A DNA stretch of 64,000 nucleotides from JAIBJN01 sp963775625 (GCA_963775625.1 CAVZJM010000003.1:124001-188000), one strand, 5' to 3'; shown: positions 15,132-23,936, counted from the first letter of the stretch. The notes: generated by a model from the letters alone, not told the origin. Made by a program: numbers and translations.

Positions 15132-16283
15132 TCAGGCAGCCGCGGCCGGCGCACTCGGAGGCGGCGAGGGATCGCCCGGTCCGAGCTCGCCCACGACGAC
15201 ACGCCTGAAGGCTTCGAACCCGAGCGCGACCAACCCCGCGAGCAGCAGGATGCCGACCCAGTTGCGCAACGCCGGGACCGGGCCCCAGAGGACCAACAGC
15301 AGGTAGACGACTGCCAGAGCGCCCCAGACGAGCCCAGGGCGATCGCGCAGAGTCGGCCCGATCGCCCGGCGCATGCGGGCGGCGTAGCGCCACGGCCCGG
15401 CGAGCAAGGTCCCGAGCAGGATGACGAGGCCGTAGACGATCAGCGCCCAGGCCACTTCACTGAGCAGGCTCGTGCCGATTAGCCAGCTGGAGTCGATCGC
15501 TCCGCGCACGGACTCGCCCGAGGCAAGCGCGTCGGTGATGTAGTTCCCGACCGCCCTCCGGATGACGAGCAGCAGGATGCCGACGACCAGGAGTGCCACA
15601 CCTACGTTGCGAAGCATCGACCGCCGACCGCCGGCGAGCCAGATAGCTCCTGCGTAGCAGGCCAGGGCGATCACGATCACCAACGCGCTCATCCACTTGA
15701 TCGCCTTCACCCCGGTCTGAGCAGCCTCGAGCTGATCGGACTGGAGGATCACGACCTGGCCCGCATCGGGCGGCAAGCGCGCCTCGAGCTCCTCCCCGAA
15801 GCCGAGCTCCGTTCCGATGTTGATGACGAGCGTGCGCAGGTTCAGGGTGACTGTCCCGCTCCCGGTCGTGATGTTCCCGCGCGTCTCGTCGTTGAGCACG
15901 GCAAGCAGCTCTTGGTGTGCGACTCGGTTGACGTCCTCCCAAAGAGCCTGCACCCGCGGGCGTTGCAGGAACTGGTCGACGCCCTCGACGGCAGGCTCGC
16001 GAAGCGCCCCGGCAATCGGACCGGCGAGGCCCTGGAGGTTTTCCGGCAGCCGCTGCTCCAGGACCGCCTGCGGATCGGCGTTCGCGTAGAGCTGGTCGAC
16101 GATGTAGACGGACAGCGCACTCCGCACTTCGTCGTTCTCGAGGAGGTTCGAGCTCGTGTTGACCCACGAGTCCGTGTCGAGGGCTTGGCGCTTGACCCAG
16201 AGCGTGAGCGAGCCGACGAAGACGATCAGCGTCCCGAGGACGAACAGCACCCAGGCAAGAATTTTGCGCGTGCGCGGGCTCAC
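15132..16283 (-). CDS. Actinobacterial integral membrane protein, unknown
   Basis: 383 residues. A first membrane helix (KILAWVLFVLGTLIVFVGSL) is followed by an extracytoplasmic domain of about 165 residues with NTSSNLLENDEVRSALSVYI and DQLYANADPQAVLEQRLPEN. Four to five further helices and a Pro/Ala-rich C-terminal tail follow. This layout is widespread in Actinobacteria, but no biochemical role is known. An ATG lies at 16283. It is downstream of the M20 amidohydrolase on the same strand with a 34-bp gap, so cotranscription is possible. Confidence 0.75.
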   Translation of the reverse strand: MSPRTRKILAWVLFVLGTLIVFVGSLTLWVKRQALDTDSWVNTSSNLLENDEVRSALSVYIVDQLYANADPQAVLEQRLPENLQGLAGPIAGALREPAVEGVDQFLQRPRVQALWEDVNRVAHQELLAVLNDETRGNITTGSGTVTLNLRTLVINIGTELGFGEELEARLPPDAGQVVILQSDQLEAAQTGVKAIKWMSALVIVIALACYAGAIWLAGGRRSMLRNVGVALLVVGILLLVIRRAVGNYITDALASGESVRGAIDSSWLIGTSLLSEVAWALIVYGLVILLGTLLAGPWRYAARMRRAIGPTLRDRPGLVWGALAVVYLLLVLWGPVPALRNWVGILLLAGLVALGFEAFRRVVVGELGPGDPSPPPSAPAAAA

Positions 16284-16317
16284 CCTGGAATCCTTACGGA
16301 CCTGAAGGACGGATGCG

Positions 16318-17514
16318 TCATGCCGTTAGGATGAGTTGCCGTACTGTGCGCCCCAGCACGCGGGCGCCCAGCTCGCACTGCTCGGGCGACGAGAACTCGT
16401 CGGGCGTGTGACTGAGGCCGCCGCGGCTCGGCACGAAGAGCATCGCCGCCGGAACGTGGTGGGCCAGAACCATTGCATCGTGGCCCGCGCCGCTCGCGAG
16501 GCGGAGGGTGGTCGCCCCCTCCGCAACCGCCGCCTCCTCCAGCCGGTCCTGCAGCTCGGGATCGAGCGCGACCGGCTGCTTCCGATGCGTCTCTCGGAGC
16601 TCCAGCCCGAGCTCTTCCTCGGCCGCGATCCGCTCGAGCGTCTCCCGGACGAGCGGCTCCAGCCGCGCAAAGCCGTCCGCCGTCGGGGAGCGGACGTCGA
16701 TGGTGAGCTCCGAAACGCCGGGGATGACGTTGAAGCCACCCGGCTCGGCGGAGATGACGCCGACGTTGGCGGTCATGTCCTCGCGCGAGCGGGCCTCGTC
16801 GCGCAGGGAGAGGACGGCCCGCGCCGCCCCGGCGAGCGCATCGCGGCGAAGCTCCATGGGCGTCGTCCCGGCATGGTTGGCCTCGCCCAGGAAGCGCGCG
16901 CGGAAGCCGAGCATGCCGGTGATCGCCGTGACGACGCCGAGGTCGACGCCGGCGCGCTCCAGGACCGGGCCCTGCTCGATGTGGAGCTCGAGATAGGCGC
17001 CCACCTCGTCGAGCCTGCGCGCCTCGCCGATCCGGGCGAAGTCGAAGCCGGCCTCGGCCATCGCGTCGGCGACCCCGCGGCGGCCCCAGTCGTCGGGGTC
17101 GCAGTCGCCGCAGAACGCCCGGGAGCCGAGCATCCCGGTCTGGAAGCGCGCCCCCTCCTCGTCGTTGAAGGAGGCGACCCAGATCGGCCGCTTCGGCTCG
17201 GCGCCCTCGCCCTTCAGGCGGCGGACGACATCCAGTGCCGCCAGGACGCCCAGCGCGCCGTCGTACCGCCCGCCGTTGGGCACGGTGTCGAGGTGGGAGC
17301 CGATCAGCACCGCTTTCCCCTCCCCGGCCTGCCAGCGTCCGACGACGTTGCCGGCCGGATCGAGCTCGACCTCGAGCCCCAGCTCGGCGAGGCGCTCGGC
17401 GAGCCACGCGTTCGCCGCGGCCAGCTCGGGTGTCCACGCGAAGCGGCTGACGCCGCCGCGTGGGTCCGCCCCGATCCGCGCAGCGGCCTCGAGATCAGCT
17501 GTCAGCGACGGCAC
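16318..17514 (-). CDS. M20 amidohydrolase, N-carbamoyl-amino-acid hydrolase/allantoate amidohydrolase type
   Basis: 398 residues. It belongs to the hydantoinase/carbamoylase branch of metallopeptidase family M20. Metal-binding blocks are GSHLDTVPNGGRYDGALG near residue 72 and FNDEEGARF near residue 116. The substrate-side blocks are HIEQGPVLE near 181, ANHAGTTPM near 213, and SGAGHDAMVLAHHVPAAM near 343. It hydrolyses carbamoyl or ureido groups, releasing an amino acid, CO2 and NH3, so a role in pyrimidine or purine catabolism is inferred. The 5' end overlaps the DedA gene by 20 bp, which suggests a shared transcript. Confidence 0.87.
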   Translation of the reverse strand: MPSLTADLEAAARIGADPRGGVSRFAWTPELAAANAWLAERLAELGLEVELDPAGNVVGRWQAGEGKAVLIGSHLDTVPNGGRYDGALGVLAALDVVRRLKGEGAEPKRPIWVASFNDEEGARFQTGMLGSRAFCGDCDPDDWGRRGVADAMAEAGFDFARIGEARRLDEVGAYLELHIEQGPVLERAGVDLGVVTAITGMLGFRARFLGEANHAGTTPMELRRDALAGAARAVLSLRDEARSREDMTANVGVISAEPGGFNVIPGVSELTIDVRSPTADGFARLEPLVRETLERIAAEEELGLELRETHRKQPVALDPELQDRLEEAAVAEGATTLRLASGAGHDAMVLAHHVPAAMLFVPSRGGLSHTPDEFSSPEQCELGARVLGRTVRQLILTA

Positions 17515-18094
17515 GGCGCCTCCGATACCACCGATAGGCCTCGATCACGCCTGCGACCCCGAGGGCGACGGCGAAGGCGAGGAGGAAGCCCCGGAACGGG
17601 TTCTCCTCGAAGGTCCGGCCGCCGACGTAGCCGAGCATCGCCGCGTAGGTGGCCCAGACCAGACCCGCGACCACGTCGAAGGCGAAGAAGCGCCGCCACG
17701 GCATCTCCAGCATCCCGCAGGAGAGTGTGACGACGATCCGGCCGCCGGGGATGAAGCGGCCGATGATGATCAGGTAGCCGCCTCGCTCCTCCACCTGCCG
17801 GTGCGCCCAGTCCACCTGTTTCCGACGCTCGCCCTTGAAGAAGCGCTCCACGAAGCGGTGGCCGACCGTGCGGCCGATCCAGTAGGAGGCGTTGTCGCCC
17901 GCAATCGCCCCGGCGGCGGCGAAGAGGATCACGAGAACCAGGTTCAGGTCGCCGATCGAGGCGAGGACCCCGGCCAGTATCACCGAGGTCTCGCTGGGCA
18001 CGAGCGGGATGATCGCGTCGAGCGCGGCGACGACGAAGAGGAAGAGGTACGTCCACGGAGATCCCGAGACGTACTCGGTCAGCGACTCGAACAC
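17495..18094 (-). CDS. DedA/SNARE-associated membrane protein
   Basis: 199 residues with five to six hydrophobic segments. Family hallmarks are IPLVPSETSVILAGVLASIG near residue 30 and GDNASYWIGRTVGHRFVERF near residue 67. A third is RFIPGGRIVVTLSCGMLEMP near residue 112, with the conserved Arg. DedA proteins include UptA-type transporters that recycle undecaprenyl phosphate and other lipids. It overlaps the M20 gene and lies 12 bp downstream of the cupin gene. The three form a likely operon, without obvious functional logic. Confidence 0.87.
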   Translation of the reverse strand: MFESLTEYVSGSPWTYLFLFVVAALDAIIPLVPSETSVILAGVLASIGDLNLVLVILFAAAGAIAGDNASYWIGRTVGHRFVERFFKGERRKQVDWAHRQVEERGGYLIIIGRFIPGGRIVVTLSCGMLEMPWRRFFAFDVVAGLVWATYAAMLGYVGGRTFEENPFRGFLLAFAVALGVAGVIEAYRWYRRRRAVADS

Positions 18095-18106
18095 GGCCCC
18101 GGAAGG

Positions 18107-18484
18107 CTAGTGCCTGTGCTCGCCCGGGAGGCCGAAGCGGCGCGCGGTGCCCTCCTCGGAGTCGAACTGGATGAGCACCGCCTCCTCGTCGCCGACGACC
18201 CAGGCATCGTGGCCAGGGTCGATGGTGACGACCTGCGGCGCGGTGAAGTCGAAGGTGCAGCCGTCCTCGTACTCTCCCTGGATGTGGCCGCGGGCGAGGA
18301 AGCCGACGTGGGCGTGCATGCAGCGCTCGCTCCGCACCGCCGGGCGCATGTGCGTCGACCAGCGGAAGCCGGGCGGGTAGATCGCCCGCTTCACGCGTCC
18401 GTTCCCGACCCTGACGATCTCGACGATCGCTCCCCCCACCTCGCGGCGGTCGGCGCCCTCGATCGGCTCCAGCAGCGGATCCAC
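18107..18484 (-). CDS. Cupin-domain protein
   Basis: 125 residues. The double-stranded beta-helix pattern is visible from PPGFRWSTHMRPAVRSERCM through HAHVGFLARGHIQGEYEDGC to VVTIDPGHDAWVVGDEEAVL. His and Glu residues in the first two blocks could bind a metal. Small cupins of this kind have many roles (dioxygenases, isomerases, sugar-binding proteins), so no reaction is assigned. It lies 5 bp downstream of the GNAT gene in a same-strand run (flavoprotein, GNAT, cupin, DedA, amidohydrolase). Confidence 0.8.
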   Translation of the reverse strand: MDPLLEPIEGADRREVGGAIVEIVRVGNGRVKRAIYPPGFRWSTHMRPAVRSERCMHAHVGFLARGHIQGEYEDGCTFDFTAPQVVTIDPGHDAWVVGDEEAVLIQFDSEEGTARRFGLPGEHRH

Positions 18485-18489
18485 GGCGC

Positions 18490-19419
18490 CTATCGTAGAT
18501 CCTCCAGCAGGTACTGGGTCCCGGTCGCGACCTGGCGGTAACCGAGGCTCTCGTTCAGCCCGAACATCGCGGCGTTTTCATCGTCGGTCGTCGTCACGAT
18601 CGCGGCGAAGCCGTTCTCCCGCGCCCAGGCGATCGTGGCCAGCTTGGCGAGGCGCGCGAGCCCCCGCCGGCGCTGGTCCGCCCGCGTGCCTGTCATCTCG
18701 TTCATTGCCAGGCGCGAGCCCGGATCGACGTGAAGCAACGTGTAGGCGACCGGCTCGTCGCCCGCCAGCACGACGAAGCTGCCCGCACGAGTGAGCTGCG
18801 GATGCCCCAGCGTCTCCTCGATCCAGTCGTCGTAGCGGAAGTCGTCCTCGGCGTGAGTCGCGGGCACGTCTACGAGGGACGCGGCGTCCAGCGCGTGGAG
18901 CTGCTCCGTCCGGTGAGCGACCGACGAGAGGGCGACGACGGAGTACCCTTCGGCTTCCTTCGCGGCCCGCAGACGAGCGTAGGCCGTGAGGTCGGCAGCG
19001 GGCAGATCGAGCCGGAGCATCCGCATGGCGCGCGTGGGACGGAACCGCCTGGCGGCGAGAAAGCGTGCTCCGGGGTCGTCACTCGCCCACGCCTCGAGCG
19101 ACGTCGCGCCGACCGCTCGCAGATGCTCCAGCCCGGCGTCGTAGAGCTCGGCCCCGAGCCCGCCGCGGCGGACCGTCGGTCGGACGAACGTCCGGAGCTC
19201 GGCCGTTCCCTCGACGCTCGTCGCCCACTTGAGCCGTGCCCAGGACCAGCCCACGACCTGCTCGTCGGCCAGCGCGACCCAGCAGCGTGCCCGCGCCCGC
19301 TCGGGCTGGCTGGCGACCCAGTGACGGACGCCCGCTCGCGTCAGCACGTGTGGGGTGACATCCTCGTCGAGGAGCGCCGCGACCGCCTCGGCATCCTCGT
19401 CGACGAACGGCCGGATCAC
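18490..19419 (-). CDS. Two-domain GNAT acetyltransferase
   Basis: 309 residues from GTG 19419, overlapping the upstream flavoprotein stop by 4 bp (GTGA). Two GNAT folds are in tandem. The first (residues 1-150) has VALADEQVVGWSWARLKW and RPTVRRGGLGAELYDAGLEH. The second (160-309) has FVVLAGDEPVAYTLLHVD and ADQRRRGLARLAKLATIAWA, both containing the acetyl-CoA pyrophosphate loop (RRxGL). It is related to the mycothiol synthase-like double GNAT architecture, but the sequence does not prove that role. Acyl transfer to an amine of unknown identity is inferred. Confidence 0.82.
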   Translation of the reverse strand: MIRPFVDEDAEAVAALLDEDVTPHVLTRAGVRHWVASQPERARARCWVALADEQVVGWSWARLKWATSVEGTAELRTFVRPTVRRGGLGAELYDAGLEHLRAVGATSLEAWASDDPGARFLAARRFRPTRAMRMLRLDLPAADLTAYARLRAAKEAEGYSVVALSSVAHRTEQLHALDAASLVDVPATHAEDDFRYDDWIEETLGHPQLTRAGSFVVLAGDEPVAYTLLHVDPGSRLAMNEMTGTRADQRRRGLARLAKLATIAWARENGFAAIVTTTDDENAAMFGLNESLGYRQVATGTQYLLEDLR

Positions 19420-20459
19420 GAGAGCCGCTCCGCGGCGAACGGGCCCGGGTCGCCCTCCGCGAGCCGTCGCGCGATCCCCGGCCCCGTGATCATCCCGATC
19501 GAGGAGAGGCCCCCGATCACCTCGAGCCCGTCGATGCCGCCGACCTGCCCGACGACCGGCAGCCCGTCCGGGGTCATCGCCCGCCGGCCCGACCACGAGG
19601 CGACGACGGGCACGCCGGCGAGATGCGGCGCCACGCGGACGGCGCGCTCCGCCAGCCGCCGAACGGTCTCCGGGCCTTCGGGCTCCTCCATGAGCGAGCG
19701 GCCGAGCGACGTCCCGATCAGGCAGTGCCCGGCCGGCCGGCCGCCCAGGAGGAGCGAGACCAGGCCCGGCTCCTCCGTCGCTCCCGCGGCGACCTCGGCC
19801 AGCGTCGGGTCGGCGAGCAGCGGGCCCATCTCCTCCTGCTCGGGCCAGGCAGCCTGCTCGATCGCGTACGGGGGCGGCGGATCGACCCTGCCCGTCTCGA
19901 GGAGCCAGCCGCGCGAGGACGAGACCGGCATGTCGGCGCCCGCGGTGCGGAGGAGGAAGCGCAGGCGCGCCCCGGTGGCCACGACAACGCGCTCGCAGCT
20001 GACCACTCCGTCGTCTGTCGCCACTCCGTCGACCCGGCCGCCGGTGACGAGAATCCGCTTGGCCTCGCAGCCGAGCGCGAAGCGGGCGCCGGCGCGGCGG
20101 GCCGACTCGGCCGCGGCCGCCGTCGCGCCCATGGCGTCGAGCGTCACGCCGCCCTCGACGACGAAGCCGCCGGCGAGGTCGTCGGCGAGCCAGGGGTCCT
20201 CCCGGAGATCGACCTCCCGACCGCCGACTGCGTCGGCGTAGGCGCGGGCGTCCGGGAGCTCCGCGTCTTCGACGGCGAGCAGCAGCATGGGCCACTCCCG
20301 CACGTCGAGCGGGACCGGCCCCTCGGCCTCGAGCTCCCGGTACCAGCGGATCGCCTCGTCTAGCAGCTCGTCGATCCAGGCCGCCGGCTGCCGGAAGAGG
20401 AAGCCGCCGTTCCGCCCGGAGGCGCCGGCGCCGATTCCGCCCCGGTCGACCACGAGCAC
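19416..20459 (-). CDS. FAD-dependent oxidoreductase (DAO/glycine oxidase type), start unclear
   Basis: The first standard start (GTG 20459) gives 347 residues beginning LVVDRGGIGAGASGRNGGF, typical of D-amino-acid oxidase-like flavoproteins. The C-terminal block VPVVASWSGRRAMTPDGLPV is also characteristic. The dinucleotide-binding motif VVVGAGIAGCAAARFLAAAG lies upstream in the same open frame (about 20529-20460), so the true protein must be about 25 residues longer. No ATG, GTG or TTG exists there; CTA 20543 or CTG further up are the only near-cognates. A base error is possible. The gene is coupled to GNAT downstream. The substrate is probably a secondary or D-amino acid. Confidence 0.78.
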   Translation of the reverse strand: MLVVDRGGIGAGASGRNGGFLFRQPAAWIDELLDEAIRWYRELEAEGPVPLDVREWPMLLLAVEDAELPDARAYADAVGGREVDLREDPWLADDLAGGFVVEGGVTLDAMGATAAAAESARRAGARFALGCEAKRILVTGGRVDGVATDDGVVSCERVVVATGARLRFLLRTAGADMPVSSSRGWLLETGRVDPPPPYAIEQAAWPEQEEMGPLLADPTLAEVAAGATEEPGLVSLLLGGRPAGHCLIGTSLGRSLMEEPEGPETVRRLAERAVRVAPHLAGVPVVASWSGRRAMTPDGLPVVGQVGGIDGLEVIGGLSSIGMITGPGIARRLAEGDPGPFAAERLS

Positions 20460-20539
20460 GGTCTGCCCCGCGGCCGCGAGGAACCGCGCCGCCGCGCAGC
20501 CGGCAATGCCGGCTCCGACGACGACGGTGTCCGCTCGGC

Positions 20540-20758
20540 CTAGCCCCCGGTCGACTCCGCGCCTCCGGTGCGCCGTCTGCGCCAGAAGACGAGCCCGCCG
20601 ATCGTCGCGCCTGCGGCCGCAACCGCGGCTGCGATGCCGCCGACGAGCTTCTTGCGCTTGGCGGCCTCGGCCTGCTGCTGGCGCAGCTTTCGCCTCGCCA
20701 GCGGCTTGCCGAGCGTGTAGACGCCGTAGCCGATCATTGCCTTCCGCTTGCTGAGCAT
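20540..20758 (-). CDS. Small single-pass membrane protein, unknown
   Basis: 72 residues from ATG 20758. A basic N-terminal half (KPLARRKLRQQQAEAAKRKK) leads into one membrane helix (LVGGIAAAVAAAGATIGGLV) and an Arg-rich end. It lies directly after lpdA on the same strand (13-bp gap). Its stop codon abuts the start region of the FAD oxidoreductase. No family recognised. Confidence 0.6.
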   Translation of the reverse strand: MLSKRKAMIGYGVYTLGKPLARRKLRQQQAEAAKRKKLVGGIAAAVAAAGATIGGLVFWRRRRTGGAESTGG

Positions 20759-20771
20759 GGCCGTCCTTTCC

Positions 20772-22175
20772 TTAGGCCTTGGCGGTTGCGCGCTTCCGGT
20801 TGGGGAGGTGGATGGCGCGGCCGAGCGCGAGGAGCCCCGCTTCCTTCACCGCCTCCGACAGGGTTGGATGTGCAGTCATCCCGTCCGCCACGGTCTCGAC
20901 GGTCGCCTCGGCGTCGAGCGCCACGACGCCCGCCTCGATGAGATCGGTGACGTGCGGCCCGACCATGACGATCCCGAGCAGCTCGCCGTAGCGGGCCTCG
21001 TGGATCGACTTCACCCAGCCGACGGTCTCGTTCTGCATCATCGCCCGCCCGTTCACCGAGAACGGAAACGTTCCGACGAGGACGTCGTCACCGTGCTGCT
21101 CGCGCGCTTCGCGCTCGGTGAGGCCGACGCCGGCGATCTCCGGATCGGTGTAGATAGGGCGCGGCACGCCGCGGTTGTCGACGACCGCGTCGTGGCCCGT
21201 CGCGTTTTCCGCCGCCACCTCGCCCTCGCGGAACGCGGTGTGGGCGAGCTGCCAGTAGCCGGCGCAGTCGCCGACGGCGTAGATGTGCGAAACGGTGGTG
21301 CGCCGGCGCTCGTCGGCCGCGATGCCCGAGCGCGGGTCGAGCTCGACGCCTACCGCCTCCAGGCCCAGGTCCTGAGTGACCGGGCCGCGCCCAGTGGCGA
21401 CCAGCATGAGGTCGCAGTCCACGGTCTGGCCGGCGAAATGGACGGTGAGGCCGCCGGCCGACTCCTCGATCCGGTCGCACTGGGAGTCGAGGTGGACGGC
21501 GATTCCACGCTTCTTGAACTGCTTCAGGAGCTCCTTCGCCGCGTCCTCGTCCTCCTGCGGGATCAAGGTCGGGAGCATCTCGACGATCGTCACCTCGCTC
21601 CCGAACCGCTGCAGGACGGACGCGAACTCGCAGCCGATGATCCCGCCCCCGAGGATCACGATCCGCCTCGGCACCGCGGTCTGGGCGAGCAGCCCGGTCG
21701 AGTCCACGCAGCGCGGAGAGTCGATGCCGTCGATCGGCGGTCGCAACGCGTACGAGCCGGTGGCCACGATCGCGCTCTTGAAGCTGACGTCCTCCCCGCC
21801 CTCGACCGCGATCGTGTTCGCGTCCTTGAAGCGGCCGCTTCCGCGCACCCACTCGACGCCGTTCGCCTTGAAGAGCGTTGCGACGCCGCCGGTCAGCTGG
21901 TCGACGATCCTGTCCTTCCAGACGTTCGCCGCTGCGAAGTCGAGCTCCGGAGGACCAACGGTCACGCCGAGCTTCGGGAAGGTCTCCTCGGCCTCCTTCA
22001 GCGCGAAGGCCGTCTGCACCCAGGCCTTGGTCGGGATGCAGCCGACGCGGAGGCACGTTCCTCCGAGCCGTTCCTCCTTCTCGACGCAGACGGTGGTCGC
22101 CCCGAGCTGCGCGGCCCGGATCGCCGCCGTGTACCCGCCCGGGCCGCCGCCGAGGACGGCGACGTCACATTCCAT
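20772..22175 (-). CDS. lpdA: Dihydrolipoyl dehydrogenase (E3)
   Basis: 467 residues, normal for E3. It reoxidises the lipoyl arms of 2-oxoacid dehydrogenase complexes with NAD+. Visible are the FAD motif VAVLGGGPGGYTAAIRAAQL, the redox disulfide EERLGGTCLRVGCIPTKA near residue 38, and the NAD motif RIVILGGGIIGCEFASVLQR near 170. The C-terminal catalytic His-Glu is in MTAHPTLSEAVKEAG near 440. Genes for E1 and E2 lie upstream on the same strand (22.7-25.9 kb), so this is almost certainly their E3. A structured 220-bp gap separates it from them. Confidence 0.96.
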   Translation of the reverse strand: MECDVAVLGGGPGGYTAAIRAAQLGATTVCVEKEERLGGTCLRVGCIPTKAWVQTAFALKEAEETFPKLGVTVGPPELDFAAANVWKDRIVDQLTGGVATLFKANGVEWVRGSGRFKDANTIAVEGGEDVSFKSAIVATGSYALRPPIDGIDSPRCVDSTGLLAQTAVPRRIVILGGGIIGCEFASVLQRFGSEVTIVEMLPTLIPQEDEDAAKELLKQFKKRGIAVHLDSQCDRIEESAGGLTVHFAGQTVDCDLMLVATGRGPVTQDLGLEAVGVELDPRSGIAADERRRTTVSHIYAVGDCAGYWQLAHTAFREGEVAAENATGHDAVVDNRGVPRPIYTDPEIAGVGLTEREAREQHGDDVLVGTFPFSVNGRAMMQNETVGWVKSIHEARYGELLGIVMVGPHVTDLIEAGVVALDAEATVETVADGMTAHPTLSEAVKEAGLLALGRAIHLPNRKRATAKA

Positions 22176-22236
22176 GCTCTGGCCCTTTCCGTCGGTTCGC
22201 GTTCCTAACCGCGATCCTATCCGGGGAGGGGCACTT

Positions 22237-22370
22237 GCCGAGAGCTTAAAACGGGAGGGCGGCCCCTGTGCCGCCCTCGCCGTGAACCCGGGGTTGAATC
22301 CGGTTTCGCAGCAGGTAACGACTGCAGGGCTCTCGCGGGCGATCCCTCGAAAGGGTGGCGCCCCCCGCAG
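22237..22370. other. Highly structured intergenic region before lpdA
   Basis: The 222-bp gap (22176-22397) can fold on either strand. CGAGAGC (22239-22245) pairs with GCTCTCG (22329-22335). Inside are three hairpins: a 9-bp stem GAGGGCGGC/GCCGCCCTC (22255-22263, 22270-22278), a bulged stem around GGTTGAAT (about 22286-22306), and GCAG/CTGC (22308-22325). A further GC hairpin with a CGAA loop lies at about 22335-22368. Read on the reverse strand it would be the leader of lpdA. It matches no riboswitch class that could be recalled with confidence. It could be a leader element, small RNA or attenuator. Confidence 0.45.
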
Positions 22371-22397
22371 CCGAGTCTCAGGGGGCCGAGAGCTCGC

Positions 22398-22724
22398 CTA
22401 CAGATCCTGCGAGAGCTGGAGGCGGTTGCCGTCGGGGTCGTAGACGTCGAGCAGGCGGATCGTTCCCGGAATCTCCACCACCGTGCCGACTTCGACGCCG
22501 GCCGCGCGCAGGCGCTCCGCCTCGGCCTTGACGTCGCCGACGTCCAGCGTCAGCACGGCCTCCCCCTCCTCGGGGTCACCCTCGGCGATGGCAACCTCCA
22601 CGGTTCCCCGCGTGAGCCGCGCCCAGCGGTCCTCCTCGTCGACGTAGGCCTCGTCGAACCCCAGCGTCCGGCAGTAGAACGTCCGGGCCGCGTCGAGATC
22701 CTTGACCCGGTACCAGATGCTCAT
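22398..22724 (-). CDS. VOC/glyoxalase-fold protein
   Basis: 108 residues. It has the beta-alpha-beta-beta-beta pattern of vicinal oxygen chelate proteins: MSIWYRVKDLDAARTFYCRT, GEAVLTLDVGDVKAEAERLR and TIRLLDVYDPDGNRLQLSQD. The last block carries the Asp-Pro-x-Gly-Asn turn and a possible metal ligand region. Its ATG overlaps the E2 stop by 4 bp (ATGA), so it is translated with the dehydrogenase operon. The reaction is unknown; detoxification of a reactive ketoaldehyde would fit the neighbours but is only a guess. Confidence 0.82.
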   Translation of the reverse strand: MSIWYRVKDLDAARTFYCRTLGFDEAYVDEEDRWARLTRGTVEVAIAEGDPEEGEAVLTLDVGDVKAEAERLRAAGVEVGTVVEIPGTIRLLDVYDPDGNRLQLSQDL

Positions 22725-23925
22725 AGAGCCAGGCCGGGCTCCTCGAGGAACTGCTTGACGGTGCGAAGGAAGTCCGATGCGGTCGCGCCGTCGACCGTGC
22801 GGTGGTCGCAGGTGAGGGTCATCTCCAGCACCGGCCTGGCGACAACCTCCCCCTCGCGGACGACGGCGCGCTCCTCGATCGCGCCGACGGCCAGGATCGC
22901 CGCCTGGGGCGGGTTCAGCACCGCGACGAAGCGCTCGACGCCGTACATGCCGAGGTTGGAGATCGTGAAGGTGCCGCCCTCGAGATCCTCCTGGCGGAGC
23001 TTCCCCTCCCGTGTGCGCGCCACCAGGTCGGCGCGCTCGTCGGCGAGCTGGGGGATCGTCTTCGTCTCGCAGCTCCTCTGGACGGGGACGAGGAGCCCGT
23101 TCGGGACGGCGACCGCGATGCCGACGTTCGCGGTCGGGATCAGGCGCACCTCCTCGCCGGCAAAGAGCGCGTTCACGGCCCGGTGGCGCATCAGCGCGAC
23201 CGCGCTGACCTTCGTGAGGATGTCCGAGTACGTCGGCTTCGCATCCCCCTCGCCCATGCGCGCGACGAGGCCCTCCCTGAGCCTGATCGCCGCGCTCATG
23301 TCGGCCGTCATCGTGATCTGGAAGGCGGGCGCCTGCCAGGCCTCCGTCATCCGGCGCGCGATCGTCTTGCGCATCCCGGTGAGGGGGATCACCTCGATCT
23401 CGCCTTCCGGCAGCGGCACGGCCGCCGGAGCGGCCTCGGGCGCAACCTTTTCCGCCCGCTCGACGTCCTCGGCGACGATCCGGCCTTCGGGGCCCGTGCC
23501 GTGGAGCGAGGCGAGATCGATGCCGCGCTCGCGCGCGATCCGCCGGGCCAGCGGGGACGCCTTCACGCGGCCTCCGTTCTGGGCCCGGGGCACCGGCACC
23601 GGCTCCGCCTCGGGCTCGTGCTCGGGCGGCTCCGCGGCGGTCGCGGGCACGGGCTCGGCCTCCGGCTCCGCGTCCGGCACCTCCTCGCCGGGCTCGCCGA
23701 TGACGGCGATCGCCTTCCCGACCTCGATCTCCTCTCCCTCCCCGGCGAGGATCCGGAGCAGGGTGCCGGAGGCCTCGGCCTCGACCTCCTGCGTCACCTT
23801 CTCCGTGTCGAGCTCGTAGAGCGGCTCGCCCTTCTCGACGGGTCCCCCTCGGCCTTGAGCCAGCGCACGATCGTCCCGGACTCCATGCCCTGGCCGAGCC
23901 GCGGGAGCATGACCTGGCTGGGCAC
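22721..23925 (-). CDS. 2-oxoacid dehydrogenase E2 (dihydrolipoamide acyltransferase), frameshifted
   Basis: The gene starts at GTG 23925 with lipoyl-domain sequence (VPSQVMLPRLGQGMESGTIV, then RWLKAEGDP), but the frame breaks near 23840. From there on, the correct sequence continues one frame over as VEKGEPLYELDTEKVTQEVE (lipoyl Lys in DTEKV), then the hinge, the E3/E1-binding domain (ASPLARRIARERGIDLASLH) and the catalytic core ending in LTCDHRTVDGATASDFLRTV with the active His. One missing C in a CCCC run (GACCCG instead of GACCCCG) explains it. A real mutation would remove the lipoyl domain and inactivate the complex, so an assembly error is more likely. Confidence 0.88.
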
Positions 23926-23936
23926 TAGAGAGGCAC

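Noticed and set aside
22237..22335. tRNA-Sec or c-di-AMP (ydaO) riboswitch in the structured gap
   Set aside because: A TTCAA triplet in one loop and a GGGGTTGAATCC stretch looked tempting. However, there is no T arm with TTCGA, the anticodon stem is imperfect, and the ydaO conserved blocks are out of order.
23800..23925. Programmed frameshift in E2
   Set aside because: A single missing base in a homopolymer, without slippery sequence or stimulatory structure, is better explained by an error or mutation.
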